Shown here in pieces: positions 35,709 through 44,221 of a stretch of DNA of 64,000 nt (the stretch's first letter is position 1; each line of letters begins with the position of its first letter). The translations under genes were made by a program, and so were the position numbers. The DNA is from Acholoe squamosa (Eukaryota; Annelida; Polychaeta; Phyllodocida; Polynoidae). The notes beneath the pieces are model-generated. The model was given only the letters and a program-made list of their open reading frames with translations. It was not told where the DNA came from and made no database searches. Location of the stretch: the NCBI GenBank assembly GCA_949317995.1, contig OX439046.1, forward strand, positions 40,460,002 through 40,524,001. Direction: 5' to 3'.

Positions 35709-35774
35709 CTGAGACCCTACTTCATAGGGTCTCAGATCTGTGACTACTTCATAGGGTCTCAGATCTGTGACTAG
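35709..35774. repeat. hairpin plus 30-bp tandem duplication
   Basis: CTGAGACCCT, 7-base spacer, AGGGTCTCAG forms a perfect 10-bp stem (35709-35735). The right arm with ATCTGTGACTACTTCAT is then duplicated once. Confidence 0.75.
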
Positions 35775-36062
35775 CTCCACTAGGCCTCCATACTGAGTCC
35801 TATATGGCGCAGTGGAGGGTCGTGGGGGGAGGGGGTAAGATTATTCAGCAGCAAAAAGCTCGTGCTAATCTGATTTCGGCAACATTGCATCCAGATTTTT
35901 AATTTCCCCGGCTTTTTCTCTTCTCCAGGATGTATGGTCTTTAGTTAAAGGCCCATCACACTCGTCATATTCAGTTATTATGGTTACCTTACGTCACATC
36001 CAATCATTCCAATCACAGTCTTTTACAGACCAGGTCCAGCAAAAGTGATGCAGGTCTGAAAT

Positions 36063-36117
36063 GAGCAGACGCGGGACGAGCAGACACTGGACAGATATTT
36101 TTCCATTCTTTGCCTAT
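36063..36117 (+). mobile_element. left end of a split inverted-repeat element (15-bp units)
   Basis: GAGCAGACGCGGGAC, GAGCAGACACTGGAC and AGATATTTTTCCATT form the left end. The reverse complement of this series, with one extra 15-bp unit, is found at 54335-54394. The LTR array at 36118-54022 separates the two parts. Confidence 0.7.
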
Positions 36118-36419
36118 ATTGGGATATATGTGCGTGGATTCATTATAATGATGTAACATTATATAAATTGAAACTTATATATGTGGAATCATCTATGATA
36201 TTGTAAGAATACTGTTTGCTTACTTTGAAATGTTTGTGGTAGCCTGTGGTTACTACAGACTACTTGGAGGTGGAGTTAGGAAAAGGTGTGAAAACTTGTC
36301 AGATTTAGCCATAATCCATACAGGCTGTAGTGGTGCAAGCTGGGACTTACTCCAGGGTGTGGGAAGCTAGGTATAATGGAAGGTGCAATAGCAATGTGTG
36401 AAATCTCCTAGAGGAGGAG

Positions 36420-36428
36420 TATATATAG
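36420..36428 (+). promoter_or_regulatory. TATA box of array repeat 1
   Basis: TATATATAG about 85 bp upstream of the small ORF's ATG. Equivalent sites lie at 38436 and 40452 in repeats 2 and 3. Confidence 0.6.
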
Positions 36429-36510
36429 AGTTGACTTCTCAGTGGAGAGACACACCCCTTACCAGAGTCAGGACAGGAGATCAGGACAGCACACAGCAGC
36501 CAAGAGCACC

Positions 36511-36675
36511 ATGGAGGAGGCATGGTTGAGGTTTGGGTGTAGCTCTGTCCTGGGCCAGGAACAGTTACATAGGTGCAGTAGTCCCAACAAAAGGACCTTC
36601 GGCAGGTATGAGGTTGAGTTACACCTTGTAACTGTGGAGGCCAGCCTGGACCGTCTCGGGTGGGTGAGGTGCTAG
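36511..36675 (+). CDS. 54-codon ORF in array repeat 1, function unknown
   Basis: ATG sits in an optimal context (AGCACCATGG), about 85 bp downstream of a TATA box, and is chosen over an upstream in-frame GTG at 36442. The product starts MEEAWLRFGCSS and ends RLGWVRC: small, mixed-charge, three Cys, no signal peptide, no membrane segment, no family recognised. The same ORF is present unchanged in repeats 2 and 3, but the repeats themselves are almost identical, so this is not evidence of selection. It may be only a leader ORF in the transcript of the array. Confidence 0.35.
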   Translation: MEEAWLRFGCSSVLGQEQLHRCSSPNKRTFGRYEVELHLVTVEASLDRLGWVRC

Positions 36676-36947
36676 GAAGGCATTTTGCCCAATAAGGTAT
36701 TGTGATCTTTACTTTGATTCTGCTTTGTATTGTATCCTTGCTCTATGGTGTTGGAACAGATGTTGTACATCCACTGTGCTAATGACTTTGTAGGTGCAGA
36801 TTGTTATAATCTGAGTGATATAGCTATGTGCTATGGAGATATTGTTTGACATTTGAAATGTAAATTGAGAGTTGTACATAATTGAAACTATTGAGAATAA
36901 TTTGTGACATATTGATAAAGATATCTCTCGAGATAGTGAATAACACC

Positions 36948-36953
36948 AATAAA
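36948..36953 (+). promoter_or_regulatory. polyadenylation signal in array repeat 1
   Basis: AATAAA about 530 bp after the TATA box. Equivalents lie at 38964-38969 and 53829-53834. Confidence 0.5.
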
Positions 36954-37141
36954 TGTATTATGAAACCGCATTCTAGCTCCCTTTTGATATGCAGTAATAC
37001 ATTTAGATCCCAAGGATTTTGATAGTTATTAGTAACTGGAATATAGTATAAAGAGTAATTTAAATGTTAAGGGGAAAGGACTTGATTCCACCCCCTAATC
37101 CAAATTTATCCGGACTGGGTGGTTTCACCCTCCCCCTAACA

Positions 37142-38115
37142 TTGCTGGTGGAGTTTCCCTAAAGGTTATTCACAAATTTCAATATGTATTCAAAATTTAA
37201 TAGGCAATAGCACAGTTGTTTGACAAATTGTTCAGCGCATGAAATAGAGCAGTAGTAGCAATGCTATTACAGATACTAATGGGCAGAGTGAAGTAATCAA
37301 TACTTTGAGAAAGTGGTATAGGATTATTAATTGACTGGTGACTACAGAGATGCAATCAGTATGTCAGGAAGGTCCGCATTACGTCAGGGAGGTTGGCAGT
37401 ACGTCAGGGAGGTTGGCAGTATGTCATGAGGGTGCACAGTGCATCAGAGGGCTGCCCAGTGCATCAGAGGGGCACCCAGTACGTCAGAGGGGTGCTCAGT
37501 ACGTCAGGGGCATCCAGTGTTCTAGAGAGGCATGCAGTGTCCCAGAGAGGCGTCCAGTGTTCCAGAGAGGCATTCAGAGGGGTGTCCAGTGTCCCAGAGA
37601 GGCGTCCAGAGTTCCAGAGAGGTGTCCAGTGTTCCAGAGGGGTGCCTAGTAGGTCAGAGGGGTGCCTAGAACGTCAGAGGGGTGTCCAGTGCATCAGAGG
37701 GGTGCCCAGTGTGTCAGAGGGGTGCCCAGTGCATCAGTCATTCATCCAATACATCAGCGAGGTGTGTAGACGTTTCAAGGGTTATAGGACATCACCCATG
37801 TATTCACAAATATCAGAGGACTGACACTAAGAATATATTTTTATTGATTTATACTAGGACAATGGAGATGTTTCCTGGTGAAGACATTAATTGTATATAA
37901 TGGTATTTATATTATTTGTGTGACAAGGTAGGATCTACAATAAGATCCCGGATGAGATGTTTTGTACAGAAAATGGGATTTTTTTTTCTGATCAAGCCTA
38001 GAAACTTAGATAAAAACAAAAAAAATTGAAAAAGTCATAAAAGCGGTGATGTATAATTAATGGTGTGATACTTAGCTTTGAGTGGAACAAAGCATTTTAG
38101 TTCCCGAGGTGTAAT
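37142..38115 (+). other. array internal segment 1 (974 bp)
   Basis: It starts with a possible primer-binding site TGGTGGAGTTTCCC (37146-37159) and carries a minisatellite at about 37365-37765. No retrotransposon protein is encoded. ORFs of 103 and 143 codons cross the minisatellite and are low-complexity artefacts. It matches segment 2 almost exactly. Confidence 0.7.
37365..37765. repeat. 20-bp-class minisatellite inside internal segment 1
   Basis: About 20 imperfect copies of a unit such as GTGCCCAGTGCATCAGAGGG, with variant subtypes CAGTGTTCCAGAGAGGCGTC and CAGTACGTCAGGGAGGTTGG. The identical series recurs at 39381-39781. Confidence 0.85.
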
Positions 38116-39157
38116 ATTGGGATATATGTGCATGGATTCATTATAATGATGTAACATTATATAAATTGAAACTTATATATGTGGAATCATCTATGATATT
38201 GTAAGAATACTGTATTTTAATGCACATTTGTTTGCTTACTTTGAAATGTTTGTGGTAGCCTGTGGTTACTACAGACTACTTGGAGGTGGAGTTAGGAAAA
38301 GGTGTGAAAACTTGTCAGATTTAGCCATAATCCATACAGGCTGTAGTGGTGCAAGCTAGGACTTACTCCAGGGTGTGGGAAGCTAGGTATAATGGAAGGT
38401 GCAATAGCAATGTGTGAAATCTCCTAGAGGAGGAGTATATATAGAGTTGACTTCTCAGTGGAGAGACACACCCCTTACCAGAGTCAGGACAGGAGATCAG
38501 GACAGCACACAGCAGCCAAGAGCACCATGGAGGAGGCATGGTTGAGGTTTGGGTGTAGCTCTGTCCTGGGCCAGGAACAGTTACATAGGTGCAGTAGTCC
38601 CAACAAAAGGACCTTCGGCAGGTATGAGGTTGAGTTACACCTTGTAACTGTGGAGGCCAGCCTGGACCGTCTCGGGTGGGTGAGGTGCTAGGAAGGCATT
38701 TTGCCCAATAAGGTATTGTGATCTTTACTTTGATTCTGCTTTGTATTGTATCCTTGCTCTATGGTGTTGGAACAGATGTTGTACATCCACTGTGCTAATG
38801 ACTTTGTAGGTGCAGATTGTTATAATCTGAGTGATATAGCTATGTGCTATGGAGATATTGTTTGACATTTGAAATGTAAATTGAGAGTTGTACATAATTG
38901 AAACTATTGAGAATAATTTGTGACATATTGATAAAGATATCTCTCGAGATAGTGAATAACACCAATAAATGTATTATGAAACCGCATTCTAGCTCCCTTT
39001 TGATATGCAGTAATACATTTAGATCCCAAGGATTTTGATAGTTATTAGTAACTGGAATATAGTATAAAGAGTAATTTAAATGTTAAGGGGAAAGGACTTG
39101 GTTCCACCCCCTAATCCAAATTTATCCGGACTGGGTGGTTTCACCCTCCCCCTAACA
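38116..39157 (+). repeat. array repeat 2 (putative LTR, 1042 bp)
   Basis: Same signals and ORF as repeat 1, plus the 18-bp segment. The few differences from repeat 1 include GCATGG for GCGTGG, GCTAGG for GCTGGG and CTTGGTTCC for CTTGATTCC. Confidence 0.78.
38527..38691 (+). CDS. 54-codon ORF in array repeat 2
   Basis: Identical in sequence and context to the ORF at 36511-36675: ATG in CACCATGG, product MEEAWLRFGCSS...GWVRC. Function unknown. Confidence 0.35.
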   Translation: MEEAWLRFGCSSVLGQEQLHRCSSPNKRTFGRYEVELHLVTVEASLDRLGWVRC

Positions 39158-40131
39158 TTGCTGGTGGAGTTTCCCTAAAGGTTATTCACAAATTTCAATA
39201 TGTATTCAAAATTTAATAGGCAATAGCACAGTTGTTTGACAAATTGTTCAGAGCATGAAATAGAGCAGTAGTAGCAATGCTATTACAGATACTAATGGGC
39301 AGAGTGAAGTAATCAATACTTTGAGAAAGTGGTATAGGATTATTAATTGACTGGTGACTACAGAGATGCAATCAGTATGTCAGGAAGGTCCGCATTACGT
39401 CAGGGAGGTTGGCAGTACGTCAGGGAGGTTGGCAGTATGTCATGAGGGTGCACAGTGCATCAGAGGGCTGCCCAGTGCATCAGAGGGGCACCCAGTACGT
39501 CAGAGGGGTGCTCAGTACGTCAGGGGCATCCAGTGTTCTAGAGAGGCATGCAGTGTCCCAGAGAGGCGTCCAGTGTTCCAGAGAGGCATTCAGAGGGGTG
39601 TCCAGTGTCCCAGAGAGGCGTCCAGAGTTCCAGAGAGGTGTCCAGTGTTCCAGAGGGGTGCCTAGTAGGTCAGAGGGGTGCCTAGAACGTCAGAGGGGTG
39701 TCCAGTGCATCAGAGGGGTGCCCAGTGTGTCAGAGGGGTGCCCAGTGCATCAGTCATTCATCCAATACATCAGCGAGGTGTGTAGACGTTTCAAGGGTTA
39801 TAGGACATCACCCATGTATTCACAAATATCAGAGGACTGACACTAAGAATATATTTTTATTGATTTATACTAGGACAATGGAGATGTTTCCTGGTGAAGA
39901 CATTAATTGTATATAATGGTATTTATATTATTTGTGTGACAAGGTAGGATCTACAATAAGATCCCGGATGAGATGTTTTGTACAGAAAATGGGATTTTTT
40001 TTTCTGATCAAGCCTAGAAACTTAGATAAAAACAAAAAAAATTGAAAAAGTCATAAAAGCGGTGATGTATAATTAATGGTGTGATACTTAGCTTTGAGTG
40101 GAACAAAGCATTTTAGTTCCCGAGGTGTAAT
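39158..40131 (+). other. array internal segment 2 (974 bp)
   Basis: Same length and virtually the same sequence as internal segment 1 (one noted change: TTCAGAGCATG for TTCAGCGCATG), including the minisatellite at 39381-39781. The equality shows the duplication is recent. Confidence 0.72.
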
Positions 40132-40923
40132 ATTGGGATATATGTGCATGGATTCATTATAATGATGTAACATTATATAAATTGAAACTTATATATGTGG
40201 AATCATCTATGATATTGTAAGAATACTGTATTTTAATGCACATTTGTTTGCTTACTTTGAAATGTTTGTGGTAGCCTGTGGTTACTACAGACTACTTGGA
40301 GGTGGAGTTAGGAAAAGGTGTGAAAACTTGTCAGATTTAGCCATAATCCATACAGGCTGTAGTGGTGCAAGCTAGGACTTACTCCAGGGTGTGGGAAGCT
40401 AGGTATAATGGAAGGTGCAATAGCAATGTGTGAAATCTCCTAGAGGAGGAGTATATATAGAGTTGACTTCTCAGTGGAGAGACACACCCCTTACCAGAGT
40501 CAGGACAGGAGATCAGGACAGCACACAGCAGCCAAGAGCACCATGGAGGAGGCATGGTTGAGGTTTGGGTGTAGCTCTGTCCTGGGCCAGGAACAGTTAC
40601 ATAGGTGCAGTAGTCCCAACAAAAGGACCTTCGGCAGGTATGAGGTTGAGTTACACCTTGTAACTGTGGAGGCCAGCCTGGACCGTCTCGGGTGGGTGAG
40701 GTGCTAGGAAGGCATTTTGCCCAATAAGGTATTGTGATCTTTACTTTGATTCTGCTTTGTATTGTATCCTTGCTCTATGGTGTTGGAACAGATGTTGTAC
40801 ATCCACTGTGCTAATGACTTTGTAGGTGCAGATTGTTATAATCTGAGTGATATAGCTATGTGCTATGGAGATATTGTTTGACATTTGAAATGTAAATTGA
40901 GAGTTGTACATAATTGAAACAAT
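40132..40923 (+). repeat. array repeat 3, left part (split by Ty3/gypsy insertion)
   Basis: The first 792 bp of the third repeat. With the 250 bp at 53773-54022 it totals 1042 bp, exactly the length of repeat 2, which confirms the 4-bp target duplication reading. It carries GAAACAAT where repeats 1 and 2 have GAAACTAT; both target-duplication copies show CAAT, so this substitution preceded the insertion. Confidence 0.85.
40543..40707 (+). CDS. 54-codon ORF in array repeat 3
   Basis: Third identical copy of the MEEAWLRFGCSS...GWVRC ORF, about 215 bp upstream of the Ty3/gypsy 5' LTR and in the same orientation. Function unknown. Confidence 0.35.
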   Translation: MEEAWLRFGCSSVLGQEQLHRCSSPNKRTFGRYEVELHLVTVEASLDRLGWVRC

Positions 40924-41069
40924 TGTAGAGGTACACTTTACTACCATAGGAGTTGGGTACCGTCTGACGTGGCGGGTGAGTCGAGTCGTCGGACGTTCCT
41001 CAGGTTCCGGATAGGTGGCAGCACCGATCCGGGTCTGTGGGGACATCTGACGACGAACACCTGGGTCCG

Positions 41070-41077
41070 TATATAAA
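41070..41077 (+). promoter_or_regulatory. TATA box of the 5' LTR
   Basis: TATATAAA. Transcription probably starts near 41100, upstream of gag. Confidence 0.75.
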
Positions 41078-41195
41078 GCCCAGGGCTCAGCCGCTACGTC
41101 AGAGGCCCTTCTGGCCTCCGCACTATGTAGACCACTGCCTTTTAATATTAGCTGCCTCTTTGATATCATTCGGCAGCCGTGAGTGTGCATTAAGT

Positions 41196-41201
41196 AATAA
41201 A
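41196..41201 (+). promoter_or_regulatory. polyadenylation signal in the LTR
   Basis: AATAAA about 120 bp after the TATA box. The copy at 53666-53671 in the 3' LTR would end the genomic transcript. Confidence 0.65.
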
Positions 41202-41299
41202 CCTATCCGTTGGCATACACTTGGAATACTGTCTTACTCTTTCTTTCCGAATCGTAAGACCCGAACCCCCCAGGTCCGTAAGGCCACAAACCCTTACAT

Positions 41300-41312
41300 T
41301 GGTGCCGTGACC
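41300..41312 (+). promoter_or_regulatory. primer-binding site, tRNA-His-like
   Basis: TGGTGCCGTGACC begins one base after the LTR. Its first 12 bases are complementary to the 3' end of metazoan tRNA-His (…GTCACGGCA plus CCA), as recalled. It would prime minus-strand cDNA synthesis. Confidence 0.75.
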
Positions 41313-41437
41313 AGTTAATTCTGGTGTATAGCCCGGACGTTATAACGTCCGAACGGCTAGTACATGGGTTAGACACCCTTAGGGAAGCTAACCCAGCAGG
41401 GCAATCACTTGCCCAAGAGAATGGAAATGGATCGCTA

Positions 41438-44221
41438 ATGCTCCAAGCCCATTCGGATCCACAAGATGCAGAATCAGCATCCTGGAGAGATCCCGGACCC
41501 CACTATAATGATAGTGAGGAGAATCTGCCAGACTCTGTACGACGCGAACAGTCCATACAGAGACATAGTAACTTAATAGGCCAGCATTCAATTGTTGACG
41601 AATTATGTGATTCGATGTTCGAAGTCGGTGGTAGTACTAACCCAGAACATCCGGCACCAATGCGAAAAAGGGTAACATTCGGAGAACTACCTTATAGGTT
41701 ACCCAGGCCCGAATTACCAATATTAGATTATAGCGCTATAGATGGCGACTTAACCTATGCGGTACCGGAAGGTGAAGAATTAAAACGACCGGATGTCCTG
41801 TTGTTGAATGAAACTTATGTAACTTTGAACGAGAATTTAAATACCTTGGTCAAAGCTAAGGATGAAGTACTGCATGAAAAACTTCAAATGGAGGAGGACC
41901 TAACTGGCATGCGAAAGGAATTCGAAGCCAGAAGGAGCGAGTACATGAAAGAACTCGAGAGTGAAGAACTAAAACTTCAATCTATGAGAGATTCATTCAA
42001 TAAAGAATATGACAATAGGCACATTCGTATCCAAACATACATAGATACGAACGACCAACTGAACCTTGATAAGACAAAATTCGAATCCGAAATTCGCCAT
42101 TATCAGGAGGAGTTGGATAAATTGAAACTTCAGTGCAGTAAACAAGCTGAAGATAATGAGACCATCCGGGTAGGCATTATAGCTTACAACAAACAACTGG
42201 AGGAGGATAGACAGAAACTCACGAATGAGCTTCAGGAATTGCAGGCTACTGCAATAACTCTAGATAAATATGTAGAAGCAGCCCAGTTAACTATAGGTAA
42301 TATAGACCCAGCTGTGGTATCTACAATGTTGGGAAAGACATCTAAAGATGCAACCCCAATTAGATACAGCCCATTCGTTGATGATGGGGCTGACAAGAAT
42401 GTGGTATCCGGAATCTATAAGAAACCGGATAACGCTGCAGTAAATGGAACCGCATCTAAACCAGTAGTTCCAATGCTGGATACGATAGGACCAGCACCAC
42501 CCATACCAGATTTGAGTCACAAAATCAAAGCGACTCACGATGGTGCTACAGGGAATAATAATAATTCACCCGTGGCACAACCAAAAGCACCCGGACCAAT
42601 GAGACATATGTTGACACCACCTTCATATTTCCCCCAACCCGGCCACAGTACACCAGCAGTACCAAGATTACCGAATCCACCCCCAGGTTCTGGTAATGGT
42701 CCTACTGATGGACGTTTTCCGAGACCAACTCCGCCACAAAACAATATCAACAGCGGTACGCATCAACCGAGAACACCTTCCTATGGATATAGAAATAATT
42801 ATAATCCATCGGGAAGTGGCAATTATCAGAATGGTAATAGCTATAACCAGGGATGGAATCAAAATGATTCTTACCCTAGATATGCTTCTTCTGGAAACAC
42901 CGGTCACAATAGTGGATACCCTGGTGGTTCATCTGGAGGCTATAATAATAATGGTCCACCAGGAGGAAACCCTCCAGGCGGCCCAGGAGGATCCGGATCC
43001 GGAGGATCAGGATCAGGAGGAGATGGCAGGAAACCTAACAGGAGAACTTCTATGCCTGCAGGGATGCAAACCATCTTTGATAGAAGCCAATGTATACAAA
43101 ACCTTGGCATTGACTGCTACCGAAAGGGAGCAGACGGCATGGAAGTCATGAACTGGAGCATGCGAGAAGCAGATAGACTACGCGGATGTAATAATCCGGC
43201 ACGTAGGCAGGCACGGATACCCCCTCCATATGATTCTAATGATCCATGGAAGGACAGGTATCAAGCTTTTGTTGACGAAGTCAATTGTAGTGGCTGGACA
43301 AAAGAAGAAGCTCTGCCATATTTGATCTGTTGGTTAAATAAAGGCGGAAAAGTAGCCCTCAACCAATGGAGAGCAGCTTACGGAATATACGGTACTTATG
43401 ATCAACTGGTCGAATGTGCCGCATACCTTTTCGGATCAATCGTTAGAGAAGATCCGTGGGTAAGCTTCAAGAAGAGGACACAAAAACCTAAAGAATCACA
43501 CAAAGTCTTTGGTTTGGAGCTACAGGACTTGCTTTCGAAAGCACGTCCAAATTGGGCTCATGATGATGATTGTTATCTACAAGAATTGTTTATACAATTC
43601 TACAGTGGATTGCGTGATCCGGATCACAAGCAAGTGGTCTGGGACTCTTGGAAAGATGACACTTCCTTCAGTGATCTGTTCATAGCAATCGATGGACATG
43701 ACATGAAGAAACGTTTGGTAGGTCTCGGACCTAATCCAATAAGAGCAGCTCCGTTCCAATATGGAGGTACACCTGCTCCGGTATACGATACTTCCCAATT
43801 AGCTCCGGTTGAATCGAATGAAGTTGATGAGAATGATGAATATGTCTCCGATGAAAACGGAGATTATATTGGTTCAGTGCATGTAGCTGGAAAGTATTAC
43901 CGACAAAAGCGGTATAGGAAAATACATTCGAGAGGGAGAGGAGGATCTGTTGCTGGTAAAACAGCTTCCGGATCAACTCAACCTGGCAGTGTAGCCTCTA
44001 TGGCGAACCCAACTGTAGCAGCCCCTGTTGCTCCGACTAACATGATGGAAACATTATTAGCCGGATTAACAGAAGCTCTAAAGAGACCGAGAGTTGACAA
44101 ATCTCAGAGGAGATGTTTCAGATGCCAGAAACTGGGGCATTATGCTCCAGAATGTATGGCTGAAAAACCTGTCCCTCGTAGACAGGAGAGTGTCTCTGGA
44201 GTAAGTACAGAGGAAAACTAA
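41438..44221 (+). CDS. gag: Gag polyprotein of the Ty3/gypsy element (927 aa)
   Basis: Packages the element's RNA into cytoplasmic particles. The start is the first ATG in the open frame; the frame is also open upstream to the LTR and a GTG at 41324 is possible. Seen in order: acidic N-terminus; long heptad-rich coiled coil (about residues 128-280, many E/K/L); Pro/Asn/Gly-rich linker (about 345-535, runs of GGSGSGG); capsid-like region (about 541-755) with WKDRYQAFVDEV and ALPYLICWLNKGG; basic stretch; one CCHC knuckle CFRCQKLGHYAPEC at 893-906, exact C-x2-C-x4-H-x4-C spacing. It is larger than typical Ty3/gypsy Gag because of the coiled coil and linker. It ends at TAA 44219-44221, overlapping the open pol frame by about 40 nt. 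Confidence 0.93.
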   Translation: MLQAHSDPQDAESASWRDPGPHYNDSEENLPDSVRREQSIQRHSNLIGQHSIVDELCDSMFEVGGSTNPEHPAPMRKRVTFGELPYRLPRPELPILDYSAIDGDLTYAVPEGEELKRPDVLLLNETYVTLNENLNTLVKAKDEVLHEKLQMEEDLTGMRKEFEARRSEYMKELESEELKLQSMRDSFNKEYDNRHIRIQTYIDTNDQLNLDKTKFESEIRHYQEELDKLKLQCSKQAEDNETIRVGIIAYNKQLEEDRQKLTNELQELQATAITLDKYVEAAQLTIGNIDPAVVSTMLGKTSKDATPIRYSPFVDDGADKNVVSGIYKKPDNAAVNGTASKPVVPMLDTIGPAPPIPDLSHKIKATHDGATGNNNNSPVAQPKAPGPMRHMLTPPSYFPQPGHSTPAVPRLPNPPPGSGNGPTDGRFPRPTPPQNNINSGTHQPRTPSYGYRNNYNPSGSGNYQNGNSYNQGWNQNDSYPRYASSGNTGHNSGYPGGSSGGYNNNGPPGGNPPGGPGGSGSGGSGSGGDGRKPNRRTSMPAGMQTIFDRSQCIQNLGIDCYRKGADGMEVMNWSMREADRLRGCNNPARRQARIPPPYDSNDPWKDRYQAFVDEVNCSGWTKEEALPYLICWLNKGGKVALNQWRAAYGIYGTYDQLVECAAYLFGSIVREDPWVSFKKRTQKPKESHKVFGLELQDLLSKARPNWAHDDDCYLQELFIQFYSGLRDPDHKQVVWDSWKDDTSFSDLFIAIDGHDMKKRLVGLGPNPIRAAPFQYGGTPAPVYDTSQLAPVESNEVDENDEYVSDENGDYIGSVHVAGKYYRQKRYRKIHSRGRGGSVAGKTASGSTQPGSVASMANPTVAAPVAPTNMMETLLAGLTEALKRPRVDKSQRRCFRCQKLGHYAPECMAEKPVPRRQESVSGVSTEEN

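Larger units (their letters stand above)
36118..37141 (+). repeat. array repeat 1 (putative LTR, 1024 bp)
   Basis: It has TATATATAG at 36420-36428 and AATAAA at 36948-36953, i.e. promoter and polyadenylation signals inside one repeat, as expected of an LTR. It lacks 18 bp (TATTTTAATGCACATTTG) that repeats 2 and 3 carry near position 36210; otherwise it is almost identical to them. Confidence 0.75.
40924..41298 (+). repeat. 5' LTR, 375 bp
   Basis: TG...CA ends. It contains TATATAAA (41070-41077) and AATAAA (41196-41201), giving a U3-R-U5 layout. It matches the 3' LTR base for base as read by eye. Confidence 0.96.

Noticed and set aside
37338-37824. 103- and 143-codon ORFs repeated 2016 bp apart
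   Set aside because: They cross the 20-bp-class minisatellite of the internal segments; repetition reflects duplication of the DNA.
40741-41190. 149-codon minus-strand ORF at the 5' LTR
   Set aside because: It spans the junction of array repeat and LTR, so it is an accident of the insertion; the 3' LTR gives a different continuation.
42696-43151. 151-codon ORF inside gag in another frame
   Set aside because: It overlaps the low-complexity Gly/Asn/Pro linker of Gag and has a shadow-like composition.
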